Positions 7,918-18,843 of a stretch of DNA of 64,000 nt are shown in pieces. The position numbers were made by a program, and so were the translations under genes. Every line of letters starts with the position of its first letter. The stretch's first letter is position 1. The notes below the pieces were generated by a model. The model was not told the origin of the DNA, made no database searches, and saw nothing but the letters and a program-made list of their open reading frames with translations. The stretch is from Quatrionicoccus australiensis (GTDB lineage: Bacteria; Pseudomonadota; Gammaproteobacteria; Burkholderiales; Rhodocyclaceae): NCBI RefSeq assembly GCF_020510425.1, contig NZ_JAHBAH010000001.1:3577001-3641000 (forward strand), in the 5' to 3' direction.

Positions 7918-10110
7918 ATGGAAATCAAGGTCAATTTTCTCGACAAGCTTCGTCTCGAGGCCAAGTTCGACGACTTCACGGTCATCGCCGATCAGCCCAT
8001 CCGCTACAAGGGCGACGGCTCGGCGCCGGGGCCGTTCGATTACTTCCTGGCTTCGTCGGCCTTGTGCGCGGCCTATTTCGTCAAGCTCTACTGCGACACG
8101 CGCAACATTCCGACCGAGCACATCCGCCTGTCGCAGAACAACATTGTCGATCCGGAAAACCGCTACCAGCAGACTTTCAAGATCCAGGTCGAGCTGCCGC
8201 CGGACATTTCCGCCAAGGACCGGCTGGGTATTTTGCGCTCCATCGACCGGTGTACCGTCAAGAAGGTCGTGCAGACCGGCCCCGAGTTCATCATCGAGGA
8301 AGTCGAGAACCTCGACGCCGACGCCCAGGCGCTGTTGACCATCAACCCGGATGCCGGCACCCAGACTTTCATCGCCGGCAAGGATCTGCCGCTCGAGCAG
8401 ACCATCGCCAACATGTCCGGCCTGCTCGCCGGGCTGGGCATCAAGATCGAAATCGCCTCCTGGCGCAACCTGGTGCCCAATGTCTGGTCGCTGCACATCC
8501 GCGACGCGCATTCGCCGATGTGCTTCACCAACGGCAAGGGCGCGACCAAGGAAAGCGCGCTGGCTTCGGCGCTCGGCGAGTACATCGAGCGGGCGAGCTG
8601 CAACCATTTCTACAACGACAATTACTGGGGCCCGGAGATCGCCAACGCGCCCTTCGTGCATTACCCGGAGGAGCGCTGGTTCAAGCCGGGCAAGAAGGAT
8701 GCGCTGCCCAAGGGCCTGCTCGACGATTACTGCCTCGACATCTACAACCCGGACGGCGAACTGCGCGCCTCGCACCTGTTCGACACCAACTCCGGCAACA
8801 CCGAGCGCGGCATCTGCGCGCTGCCCTATGTGCGCCAGTCGGACGGGGAAACGGTCTATTTCCCGACCAACCTGATCGACAACCTGTTCCTCAGCAACGG
8901 CATGAGCGCCGGTAACACGCTGGTCGAGGCGCAGGTGCAGTGCCTGTCGGAAATCTTCGAACGCGCCGTCAAGCGCGAAATCCTCGAAGGCGAAATCGCG
9001 CTACCCGACGTGCCGGCCGAGGTGCTGGCCAAATATCCGGGCATCGTCGCCGGAATTGCCGAGCTGGAAAACCAGGGCTTCCCGGTGCTGGTCAAGGATG
9101 CGTCGCTGGGCGGCGAGTTCCCGGTGATGTGCGTGACCCTGATGAACCCGCGCACCGGCGGCGTGTTTGCCTCCTTCGGCGCGCATCCGAGCCTGGAAGT
9201 GGCGCTCGAACGCAGCCTGACCGAGTTGTTGCAGGGCCGCAGCTTCGAAGGCCTCAACGACCTGCCGCGCCCGACCTTCGAGAGCAACGCGGTCACCGAG
9301 CCGAACAACTTCGTCGAACACTTCATCGACTCGAGCGGCGTCGTCTCCTGGCGCTTCTTCAGCGCCAAGGCCGATTACGACTTCGTCGAGTGGGATTTCT
9401 CCGGCCACGGCGAGAATTCCAACGCCGACGAGGCCGCCACGCTGTTCGGCATCCTCGAAGACCTGGGTAAGGAGGTGTACATGGCGGTCTACGACCAGCT
9501 TGGCGCCACCGCTTGCCGCATCCTGGTGCCGGGTTATTCGGAAATCTATCCGGTCGACGACCTGATCTGGGACAACACCAACAAGGCGCTGGCCTTCCGC
9601 GCAGACATCCTGAACCTGCACCGCCTCGACGATGAGGCGCTGGAAGCCTTGCTGGAGCGCCTGGAAGAGAGCGAACTCGACGACTACACCGACATCATCA
9701 CGCTGATCGGCGTCGAATTCGACGAGAACACGGATTGGGGGCAGCTCACCATCCTCGAACTCAAGCTCCTCATCAATCTCGCGCTGCAGGATTTCGCGGC
9801 GGCCAAGGAACAGGTCGAGGCCTACCTGCAATACAACGAAAACACCGTCGAGCGCGGCCTGTTCTACCAGGCGCTCAACGTGGTGCTCGAAGTGCTGCTC
9901 GACGATGAACTGGAACTGGACGATTACGTGGTGAATTTCCGCCGCATGTTCGGCAACCCGCGCATGGACGCGGTGCTCGGCTCGGTGGACGGCAGCGTGC
10001 GCTTCCACGGACTGACCCCGACCAGCCTGGCGCTCGAAGGTCTGGACCGCCACCAGCGGCTGATCGACAGCTACAAGAAGCTGCACGCGGCGCGGGGCAG
10101 GGCGGCCTGA
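7918..10110 (+). CDS. OsmC-YcaO fusion protein
   Basis: A 730-residue protein joining an N-terminal OsmC-like domain (about 1-140) to a YcaO domain (about 150-570) and a helical C-terminal extension like that of E. coli YcaO. The two reactive OsmC cysteines are present (Cys50 in SSALCAAYF, Cys112 in IDRCTVKK). The YcaO ATP-binding signature is seen as SALGEYIERA and CLSEIFERA. YcaO enzymes activate amide oxygens with ATP. E. coli YcaO is linked to RimO-dependent methylthiolation of ribosomal protein S12, and other members make azolines or thioamides in peptides. No precursor peptide or partner dehydrogenase is adjacent, so a housekeeping role is likelier than a peptide natural product. The ATG at 7918 is chosen because the longer frame would run through a terminator. 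A paralogue without OsmC lies at 39275-40990. Confidence 0.88.
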   Translation: MEIKVNFLDKLRLEAKFDDFTVIADQPIRYKGDGSAPGPFDYFLASSALCAAYFVKLYCDTRNIPTEHIRLSQNNIVDPENRYQQTFKIQVELPPDISAKDRLGILRSIDRCTVKKVVQTGPEFIIEEVENLDADAQALLTINPDAGTQTFIAGKDLPLEQTIANMSGLLAGLGIKIEIASWRNLVPNVWSLHIRDAHSPMCFTNGKGATKESALASALGEYIERASCNHFYNDNYWGPEIANAPFVHYPEERWFKPGKKDALPKGLLDDYCLDIYNPDGELRASHLFDTNSGNTERGICALPYVRQSDGETVYFPTNLIDNLFLSNGMSAGNTLVEAQVQCLSEIFERAVKREILEGEIALPDVPAEVLAKYPGIVAGIAELENQGFPVLVKDASLGGEFPVMCVTLMNPRTGGVFASFGAHPSLEVALERSLTELLQGRSFEGLNDLPRPTFESNAVTEPNNFVEHFIDSSGVVSWRFFSAKADYDFVEWDFSGHGENSNADEAATLFGILEDLGKEVYMAVYDQLGATACRILVPGYSEIYPVDDLIWDNTNKALAFRADILNLHRLDDEALEALLERLEESELDDYTDIITLIGVEFDENTDWGQLTILELKLLINLALQDFAAAKEQVEAYLQYNENTVERGLFYQALNVVLEVLLDDELELDDYVVNFRRMFGNPRMDAVLGSVDGSVRFHGLTPTSLALEGLDRHQRLIDSYKKLHAARGRAA

Positions 10111-10112
10111 TC

Positions 10113-10142
10113 AAAAAAAGCCCCCGAATAATCGGGGGCTGG
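10113..10142 (-). terminator. Terminator for katG
   Basis: Read on the minus strand, GCCCCCGA pairs with TCGGGGGC around a four-base loop and is followed by seven T residues. It sits 27 bases past the katG stop codon, and the fusion gene on the other strand ends immediately beside it. Confidence 0.85.
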
Positions 10143-10168
10143 ATTGCAGTTGATATGCCTGGCCGGGC

Positions 10169-12455
<2,287 letters not shown>

Positions 12456-12711
12456 TGGTCTTCCTGTCGCCGGAGAATGCGCTTCGTGGTGATGCGTTGC
12501 TGGCGCTGAGAGCGCGCAGTTGGGAAATGGAATTGGGCTGACTGCTTGTGACAGGCGAGGGCCGGTCGTCCGGGCGGTCAATCTAGCATAAAAAATTGTC
12601 GGGTATTCCGGGGGGTACATGGCGGGCCGATGCCGGCGAGCTTGCATGATGAGTTGGCCTGTTGCGCACGAGCGCTTCTCGTCGTTTGCAGCAACAACTT
12701 ACAATGCCGCA

Positions 12712-13263
12712 ATGACCGCAAACAAGTCTCCGACACCCTATCTGGCCGGCTATCCGGCCGACCTGGTGGCGCAGGTGCAAGCCTTGATCGAGGGCGATCA
12801 ACTGGCCGGCATCCTGCTCAAGAAGTATCCGCAGCCGCATGCCGTGCGCACTGACCGGGCGCTTTACGATTACGTGCTGGACCTCAAGAACACCTATCTG
12901 CGCAACGCCGGGCAGATCAGCAAGGTGGCTTTCGACAGCAAGCTGCATGTGATCCGTAATGCGCTCGGCACCCACACCAGCATTGCGCGGGTGCAGGGCA
13001 GCAAGCTCAAGGCCAAGCGCGAGATCCACGTATCGACGCTGTTTCGCGAGGTGCCGGAGGATTTCCTGCGCATGATCGTCGTGCATGAACTTGCCCACAC
13101 CAAGGAGCGCGCGCACGACAAGGCCTTTTACCAGTTGTGCCGGCACATGGCGCCGGATTACTTCCAACTGGAGTTCGACCTGCGCACCTATCTTTGCCAT
13201 CTCGATGCCGGCGGGCGTGCGCTGTGGCCGGCAACGCCCGACAGTCTGGTAGCGGATGCCTAG
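12712..13263 (+). CDS. YgjP-like (DUF45) zinc metallopeptidase domain protein
   Basis: A 183-residue cytosolic protein with the zinc-metalloprotease signature HELAHTKERAHDKAFYQ (HExxH with a later histidine), typical of YgjP/DUF45 proteins related to the M48 and WSS1 groups. The substrate is unknown. The frame extends upstream to an ATG at 12619, but those 31 residues look random, and 12712 starts a natural N-terminus (MTANKSPTPYLAGYP). The stop codon overlaps the end of the convergent HTH gene by four bases. Confidence 0.8.
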   Translation: MTANKSPTPYLAGYPADLVAQVQALIEGDQLAGILLKKYPQPHAVRTDRALYDYVLDLKNTYLRNAGQISKVAFDSKLHVIRNALGTHTSIARVQGSKLKAKREIHVSTLFREVPEDFLRMIVVHELAHTKERAHDKAFYQLCRHMAPDYFQLEFDLRTYLCHLDAGGRALWPATPDSLVADA

Positions 13264-13604
13264 ATTGCGGCGGACAGACTGGTCGTTGCAGTGCCGGCGG
13301 GCCGCGGCCGCTTGATGCTCAGCGTGCCGCCGCGGGTTGGCTGGGCCAGCAGCGCAAGCTGTTTGCGATCGGGACGTTGCAGCCAGTCGAGGAGTTCGCC
13401 GAACTGCTTTTCCGAACCGAAGGCAATCTGCAACAGATATTGCACCGACTTCGGGATGTCGCGCCCGGCCTCATAGTGCGATCCGCCGGACTGGGTGACT
13501 GATACGCGTGCCCAGAATTCATGCTGGCTCATGCCTAATTGTTTCCTCAGTTGGCGCGCTTGTTCGCCGGTCTTGAAAACAAGTTTCGGTTGTCTGATTG
13601 TCAT
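13260..13604 (-). CDS. Small XRE-type helix-turn-helix regulator
   Basis: A 114-residue protein with a helix-turn-helix in the middle: QARQLRKQLGMSQHEFWARV followed by SHYEAGRDIPKSVQYLL. The basic, Pro/Arg-rich C-terminus probably is unstructured. It converges on the metallopeptidase gene with a four-base overlap. Ninety bases upstream of its start lies a perfect 17-bp inverted repeat that may be its own operator. No toxin partner is adjacent, so it is more likely a solitary autoregulated repressor than an antitoxin. Confidence 0.75.
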   Translation of the reverse strand: MTIRQPKLVFKTGEQARQLRKQLGMSQHEFWARVSVTQSGGSHYEAGRDIPKSVQYLLQIAFGSEKQFGELLDWLQRPDRKQLALLAQPTRGGTLSIKRPRPAGTATTSLSAAI

Positions 13605-13685
13605 TCCTGCCTCTCCTTTCGGTTTTCGGGCTTGGCCTGGCTAGTGGTCGGGATATCAACCATCAGACGAAATCATAACGCAAAT

Positions 13686-13725
13686 AAACGATTAAATTGA
13701 TACTGCATTATCAATTTAATCGTTT
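13686..13725. promoter_or_regulatory. Perfect 17-bp inverted repeat, candidate operator
   Basis: AAACGATTAAATTGATA (13686-13702) and its exact complement (13709-13725) flank a six-base centre. The site is very AT-rich against the surrounding GC-rich sequence. It lies 82 bases upstream of the XRE-type regulator's start codon on the minus strand. There is no run of T after either arm that would make it a standard terminator. Confidence 0.5.
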
Positions 13726-13774
13726 CTGTGCAAAAGAGGCGAGGCGCTCTCCGTGCCGTCGTGTGGTTGCGGGC

Positions 13775-13816
13775 AAAAAAATGGCGCGGATTACGCTCCG
13801 CGCCATTTTGTTTTTT
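13775..13816. terminator. Bidirectional terminator after dbpA
   Basis: AAAATGGCGCGGA (13778-13790) pairs with TCCGCGCCATTTT (13797-13809), with A residues on one side and T residues on the other, so it can stop transcription in both directions. It is the first strong terminator downstream of dbpA. Confidence 0.75.
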
Positions 13817-13850
13817 GCGCTTTTCCAGCGGTCGACCGCTGGAAAAGCGC
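13817..13850. repeat. Perfect 34-bp palindrome with the same core as 7748-7771
   Basis: Each half reads GCGCTTTTCCAGCGGTC, giving a 17-bp perfect inverted repeat with no loop. It lies between the dbpA stop codon (13856) and a terminator. The central 14 bases AGCGGTCGACCGCT are identical to the palindrome at 7748-7771. Confidence 0.75.
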
Positions 13851-13855
13851 GATTT

Positions 13856-15253
13856 CTACAGCGTACGCACCTTGACCGTCTTGCCCTTGACCTTGCCGGC
13901 CGAGAGCTTGCGCACGGCGTCGCGGGCGATGTCGCGATTGACGGCGACGTAGCTGCTCTGGTCGGTGACGGTGATCTTGCCGATCTGTTCGCGGGTGAAG
14001 CCGGCTTCGCCGGTCAGTGCGCCGAGAATGTCGCCGGGGCGGATCTTTTCCTTGCGCCCGCCGAGGATCTGCAGCGTGGACATCGGCGGCACCAGCGGCG
14101 AGCTGTCGTCGTTTTTCAGATCGCTCAGGCTATCGACTTCGAGCGGGCAGTTCATTGCCTGGGCGATCGCGGTGATGCGCCGGCGGTCGCTGTTGCTGCA
14201 CAGGCTGAGCGCCCAGCCATCCTGCTCGGCACGGCCGGTACGGCCGATGCGGTGGATGTGGATTTCCGGATCGGGCGTCACGTCGACGTTGATCACCGCC
14301 TCGAGATTGGCGATGTCGAGGCCGCGTGCCGCGACGTCGGTGGCGACGAGCACGGAGACGCTGCGGTTGGCGAACTGGATCAGTACCTGGTCGCGCTCGC
14401 GCTGTTCGAGGTCGCCGTTCAGGGTCAGGGCCTGGATGCCTTCATGGCGCAGCACGTTGAGCAGGTCGCGGCATTGCTGCTTGGTGTTGCAGAAGGCGAG
14501 CGTGCTGACCGGGCGGTAATGCTTGAGCAGCGTCGCGACGGCCTGCAGGCGCTCTTCGTTCTTGACCTCGTAGAAGCGCTGGCGGATCTTGGTTTCGGCG
14601 TGCTGTTCAAGGAGTTTCACTTCCTTGGGCTGGCGCAGAAACTGTTTGGCGAGCTGGGCGATGCCTTCCGGGTAGGTCGCCGAGAAGAGCAGGGTCTGGC
14701 GCTCGGCCGGCAGGCGCTTGACGACGTAGGCGATGTCGTCGTGAAAGCCCATGTCGAGCATGCGGTCGGCTTCGTCGAGAACCAGGGTGTTGAGTTCTTC
14801 AAGGCGGATGCTGCCGCGCTGCATGTGGTCCATGATGCGGCCGGGTGTGCCGACCACGATATGGACGCCGTTTTCCAGGCTGGTGATCTGGTTGCGCATG
14901 GCCGAGCCGCCACACAGCGGCAGGACCTTGATGTTCTCTTCAAAGCGCGCCAGGCGACGGATTTCCTGCGTCACCTGGTCGGCCAGCTCGCGCGTCGGGC
15001 AGAGCACCAGCGCCTGGATGGCGAAGCGCTTCGGATTCAGGTTGTTGAGCAGGGCGAGGCCAAAGGCGGCGGTCTTGCCGCTGCCGGTCTTGGCTTGCGC
15101 GATCAGGTCGTTGCCGGCCAGCGCGAGCGGCAGGCTGGCCGCCTGGATCGGCGTCATGCTGTGGTATTCGAGTTGCTGCAGGGTCGCCTGCATGGCGGCC
15201 GGCAAAGGCAGCTCGGCGAAGGACGGGCTGGCGGTTTCGGTGATTTCGCTCAT
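13856..15253 (-). CDS. dbpA: ATP-dependent RNA helicase DbpA
   Basis: A 465-residue DEAD-box helicase (E. coli DbpA has 457). Motifs seen: AKTGSGKT (I), PTRELA (Ia), TPGR, VLDEADRM (II), SAT (III) and HRIGRTGR (VI). The C-terminal ~75 residues (LGGRKEKIRPGDILGAL onward) form the RRM-like domain by which DbpA docks on hairpin 92 of 23S rRNA during large-subunit assembly. The start at 15253 follows the upstream gene's stop codon by one base; the longer frame to 15535 is a shadow of that gene. The pair is therefore one operon, probably translationally coupled. Confidence 0.93.
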   Translation of the reverse strand: MSEITETASPSFAELPLPAAMQATLQQLEYHSMTPIQAASLPLALAGNDLIAQAKTGSGKTAAFGLALLNNLNPKRFAIQALVLCPTRELADQVTQEIRRLARFEENIKVLPLCGGSAMRNQITSLENGVHIVVGTPGRIMDHMQRGSIRLEELNTLVLDEADRMLDMGFHDDIAYVVKRLPAERQTLLFSATYPEGIAQLAKQFLRQPKEVKLLEQHAETKIRQRFYEVKNEERLQAVATLLKHYRPVSTLAFCNTKQQCRDLLNVLRHEGIQALTLNGDLEQRERDQVLIQFANRSVSVLVATDVAARGLDIANLEAVINVDVTPDPEIHIHRIGRTGRAEQDGWALSLCSNSDRRRITAIAQAMNCPLEVDSLSDLKNDDSSPLVPPMSTLQILGGRKEKIRPGDILGALTGEAGFTREQIGKITVTDQSSYVAVNRDIARDAVRKLSAGKVKGKTVKVRTL

Positions 15254-15254
15254 C

Positions 15255-15746
15255 TCAGTCCTTGCGGCGACGCGCCGGCATCGGCTTGCGCTGGCGCTGG
15301 CCGGGGCGCTGCGCCGATTTGTCTTCCGGCTTCGGCTTCGGCACCAGCAGGTTCTTGACCGGGCTGGCCGCGGCGGCGCGGTGCGCGGTGATGGCGGCGT
15401 TGACGGCGGCTTCCTCAACCGTGACGGCAGCGTGTTCGCCCTTGCTGGCGTACATCGAGAGCTTGTCGCGGATGATGAACAGGCGTTCGGCGGTGTCGGC
15501 CTTTTTCGGCAGCTTGTTGACGATTTCCTGTGCATCCGGGGTCAGCGAAAAGCCTTCGCCGGCCTGCACCAGCAGGCCGTTGGCGGCGAGGCGGGAGAAG
15601 GCTTCGGCCAGTTTCGGCGCAGCCGGGACATTGCCTTGCAGCAGGTCGATGGCGGCGACAATGTCGAGCAGTTCGGCGGGTTTTCTCTTGGCGCCGAGCA
15701 TCGTGGCGAGCAGGAGGAGGACGTCTACATCATGAATGGCTTGCAT
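15255..15746 (-). CDS. Conserved hypothetical protein, winged-helix-like N-terminus
   Basis: A 163-residue protein starting MQAIHDVDVLLLLATM. The first ~90 residues form helices and a short hairpin (LAANGLLVQAGEGFSLTPDAQEIV) typical of winged-helix folds. The C-terminus is basic and disordered (ends in a Lys/Arg/Pro-rich tail), suggesting RNA or DNA contact. It lies directly upstream of dbpA with a one-base gap, so a role in rRNA or ribosome metabolism is plausible. An upstream in-frame ATG at 15875 adds 43 unlikely residues. I do not recognise a named family. Confidence 0.6.
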   Translation of the reverse strand: MQAIHDVDVLLLLATMLGAKRKPAELLDIVAAIDLLQGNVPAAPKLAEAFSRLAANGLLVQAGEGFSLTPDAQEIVNKLPKKADTAERLFIIRDKLSMYASKGEHAAVTVEEAAVNAAITAHRAAAASPVKNLLVPKPKPEDKSAQRPGQRQRKPMPARRRKD

Positions 15747-15919
15747 CTTTGACCTTTGAAATTCTGTGAAATGGGTGCCGGCCGGGTGCGGGCACCAAAC
15801 ATCCGGGCGTAGGGAGGCGCGGATGGAAAGCAGTGCTTTTCGGTGAGGGTGAGAGTGTAAGGGCTGGCACCCCAAAATAACGAGTGCTTTCAGGCATTAA
15901 ACCGGGAGAGAATGCAACT

Positions 15920-16660
15920 ATGAAGCCAAACGCCACAGATATTGCCGCGCCGTACGACTGTGACCGCGCTTTCCCCGAAGTTGAACCGGCTGCCGATATT
16001 CCGGAATATCTCGGTCAGCATTACTGGTGGGCCTACCTGCACCCAAGAGCCGTGCGCTTCTTCGAGCGTGAATGGCTGGTCAACCTGATTTTGTGGGGCA
16101 ATTTCCGTCGCCTGCGCGATACGGCGCTGGCCGAACTGGGGCCGACCATCCATGGCCGCTGTTTGCAGGTCGCCTGTGTCTATGGTGATTTCAGCCAGCG
16201 CATCGCGGCCCGCCTGGCACCCGAGGCCCGCCTCGACATCATCGATGTGGCACCGATCCAGATTGCCAATCTGCGCAGCAAGCTGGCGCCCGATCCGCGC
16301 ATCCACATTGCCCGGCAGGACTCAAGCGCCCTGGGCTTTGCCGAAGCGAGCTTCGACTCGACGCTGCTTTTCTTCCTGCTGCACGAACAGCCGGCCGCGG
16401 TACGCGCCGCGACGCTGGCCGAGGCGCTGCGCGTCACCAAACCGGGCGGGCAGATCGTCATTGTCGATTACCACAAGCCGCATGCCAGCAATCCGCTGCG
16501 CTACGTCATGCATCTGGTGCTGAAAACCCTGGAGCCTTTTGCGCTCGACCTGTGGCGGCACGAGATCGTCAGCTGGCTGCCGGCCGGCGTGGTGCCGGCG
16601 TCGATCAAGAAAAGCACTTCGTTCGGCGAGCTTTACCAGAAGATTGTCATCCGCCGCTAG
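15920..16660 (+). CDS. rquA: Rhodoquinone biosynthesis methyltransferase-like protein RquA
   Basis: A 246-residue protein of the class I methyltransferase fold matching RquA: the N-terminal YWWAYLHPRAVRFFEREWLV and NLILWGNFRRLRD segments, the altered SAM loop LQVACVYGDFSQ in place of the usual GxGxG, LLFFLLHEQP and VIVDYHKP, and LEPFALDLWRHEIVSW. RquA converts ubiquinone to rhodoquinone, an amino-quinone used with fumarate reductase when oxygen is scarce. The ATG at 15920 has GGGAGAG ten bases upstream. The gene stands alone. An ordinary UbiE-like methyltransferase is the alternative, but the altered motif I argues for RquA. Confidence 0.82.
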   Translation: MKPNATDIAAPYDCDRAFPEVEPAADIPEYLGQHYWWAYLHPRAVRFFEREWLVNLILWGNFRRLRDTALAELGPTIHGRCLQVACVYGDFSQRIAARLAPEARLDIIDVAPIQIANLRSKLAPDPRIHIARQDSSALGFAEASFDSTLLFFLLHEQPAAVRAATLAEALRVTKPGGQIVIVDYHKPHASNPLRYVMHLVLKTLEPFALDLWRHEIVSWLPAGVVPASIKKSTSFGELYQKIVIRR

Positions 16661-16847
16661 AAAACGGGCTTTGGGTGGCGTCGACCGCTCTGCTCCTGGA
16701 TTTTGCAGCATCCTGTATTCCGTTGGTCTAGTGCCATGTCATGATTCCTCCAGGGTGCTTGTCCCGTGGCCGTTTTGCCGGTTTTGTATGGGACAATGGG
16801 CGGTTGCCGTCCAATTTTGGCCGATTTAACCGGAATCGCTCCTGCTG

Positions 16848-18833
16848 ATGCACTTTTTCAATCAGAGATTATTGGTTCTTGCTGTCCTTCTCGCTGTCTC
16901 GGGCGGTATTGCCCAGGCGAGCGACAAGGCCGGGCTGGCCGATCTGCCGCTTGAACAGTTGTTGCAGCATGAAGTGGTCTCGGCCTCCCGGCTGGCGCAA
17001 CAGGTCAGCGATTCACCCTCTGCCGTGGCCATCGTCACCGCCGCCGACATTCGCGCCTACGGCTACCGGACACTGGCTGACGTGATCAATTCGATGCGTG
17101 GCCTGTACACCACCTACGATTTCCGCTACCAGTATCCGGGCGGGCGGGCGCACGGGGCGCCCGGTGACTACGCCGGCCGCATCATGCTGCTGATCGACGG
17201 TTACGCAACGCAGGACAGTGTGTTCAATCAGGCCTATATCGACGAATCCGGCCTGATCGATCTCGAACTGGTCGAGCGTGTCGAATATGTGCCGGGTACC
17301 GGCTCCGTGACTTACGGCAACAATGCCATGCTCGGCATCATCAATGTCGTCACCCGCAAGGGGCACGACTTCAATGCGGCCCAGGTCTCCGGCGAATTGT
17401 CCAGCCATGGCGGGCGCAAGGAGCGCCTGACCTACGGCAAGCGCTTCGAGAGCGGACTCGATCTGCTGTTGTCGGCCTCTGCATTCGACGTCAAGGGGCA
17501 GAGCCGGCTGCATTTTCCTGCCTACGACACCCCGGCCACCAACAACGGCATTGCCGAGCATCAGGATGCAGACCGCAACTGGCGATTGTTCGGCAAGCTG
17601 GCTTACGCCGGCTGGAGCATCGAGGGCGCCTATGTGGACCGCAAGAAGATGGTGCCGAATAATCCGAACAGCTACACCGCCTTCAACCGGCCGTTCTCGA
17701 TGCGCGACGAGAACGGCTTCGTCAATGCCCGTTACGACACCGATCTGGGTTTGCTGCTGCACTCGTCGTCGCGCTTTTATCACGGCTACTACGCATACGA
17801 GAGCTTTCGCGAGTTTGCCGATGACAGCGACGGGGAAAAATACGGGCATCGCCAGTTCGAGGGCAAGTGGTGGGGCTTCGACCAGAAGTTCGTCGGCAAC
17901 TGGTTCCGCGATCACTCGATCATTTTCGGGGTCGAGTGGCGCAATGATTACCGCCAGGGATTCCTCCGGGATTATCTTTCGCCGGCCGGTGCCGTCGTCC
18001 GCCAGCGTCAGGAAACCTATGCGCGGCGCACGAGCAGCTTTTACCTGGCCGACGAATACCGGATCAACGAGCAATGGTCGATCAACCTTGGCGCTCGCTA
18101 TGACGATGCCAGCGATCTGCCGGGCAACTGGAGTCCGCGTCTGGCGGTGATCTACAAACCGGATTTCCGGACCACCGTGAAGGCTTCCTACAGCGAGGCC
18201 TTCCGGATGCCGAATGCAAATGACCGCTCGGCCTATGGCGCACTGGCTGCGCCCGAATATGTCGCGGCAAGCGAGCTGGTGCTGCAGCACCAGTTGTCGC
18301 CGGGCATGCGCTTCACCGGCTCGCTCTATCGCTACCGGCGCAGCAACCAGATGCAGTACAGCGCCATCCTCGACGACTATGTCGCCACCGGTTCGAGCAA
18401 TACCCACGGGCTGGAGATCGAGCTCGAAAGCAACTGGGATAACGGCCTGCGTCTGCGCACCAGTGCCGCCTGGCAGGATGCGGTCGATACCGACGGGGCG
18501 CCGCTGGCCAATTCGCCGCATGTGCTGGGCAAGTTCAATGTGACTTTCCCGCTCGGCGGCAGCGGTCTGCGCGCCGGCTACGAAGCGCAGTACACCGGTT
18601 CGCGCCAGACGCTGGAGCGGCGTCACCTGGGTGGCTTTGCGCTGAGCAACCTGACTTTCTCCAGTATCGAGAAGTGGCATGGCCTGTCGGCATCTCTGAG
18701 CATCCGTAATCTGTTTGACCGGCACTACGAGGTGGTGTCGCCCTTTGATTGGCGGCCGGACAGCGGTATTTCGCAGGACAGCCTGCGCATGGACGGCCGG
18801 ACTTTCTGGTTCCAGCTCAACTACGACCTCTGA
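16848..18833 (+). CDS. TonB-dependent outer-membrane receptor
   Basis: A 661-residue precursor with a signal peptide (cleavage near AQA-S, residues 23-25), a plug domain (about 45-165, SPSAVAIVTAADIRAYGY to ERVEYVPGTGSVTYGNNAMLGIINVVTR) and a C-terminal beta-barrel ending in the aromatic FWFQLNYDL. It would import a siderophore, cobalamin or another ligand through the outer membrane using TonB. The ligand cannot be told from sequence. A YfiR-family gene follows ten bases later; this receptor-YfiR pair suggests a link to cyclic-di-GMP signalling rather than a plain nutrient locus. Confidence 0.9.
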   Translation: MHFFNQRLLVLAVLLAVSGGIAQASDKAGLADLPLEQLLQHEVVSASRLAQQVSDSPSAVAIVTAADIRAYGYRTLADVINSMRGLYTTYDFRYQYPGGRAHGAPGDYAGRIMLLIDGYATQDSVFNQAYIDESGLIDLELVERVEYVPGTGSVTYGNNAMLGIINVVTRKGHDFNAAQVSGELSSHGGRKERLTYGKRFESGLDLLLSASAFDVKGQSRLHFPAYDTPATNNGIAEHQDADRNWRLFGKLAYAGWSIEGAYVDRKKMVPNNPNSYTAFNRPFSMRDENGFVNARYDTDLGLLLHSSSRFYHGYYAYESFREFADDSDGEKYGHRQFEGKWWGFDQKFVGNWFRDHSIIFGVEWRNDYRQGFLRDYLSPAGAVVRQRQETYARRTSSFYLADEYRINEQWSINLGARYDDASDLPGNWSPRLAVIYKPDFRTTVKASYSEAFRMPNANDRSAYGALAAPEYVAASELVLQHQLSPGMRFTGSLYRYRRSNQMQYSAILDDYVATGSSNTHGLEIELESNWDNGLRLRTSAAWQDAVDTDGAPLANSPHVLGKFNVTFPLGGSGLRAGYEAQYTGSRQTLERRHLGGFALSNLTFSSIEKWHGLSASLSIRNLFDRHYEVVSPFDWRPDSGISQDSLRMDGRTFWFQLNYDL

Positions 18834-18843
18834 GCCAGATACC

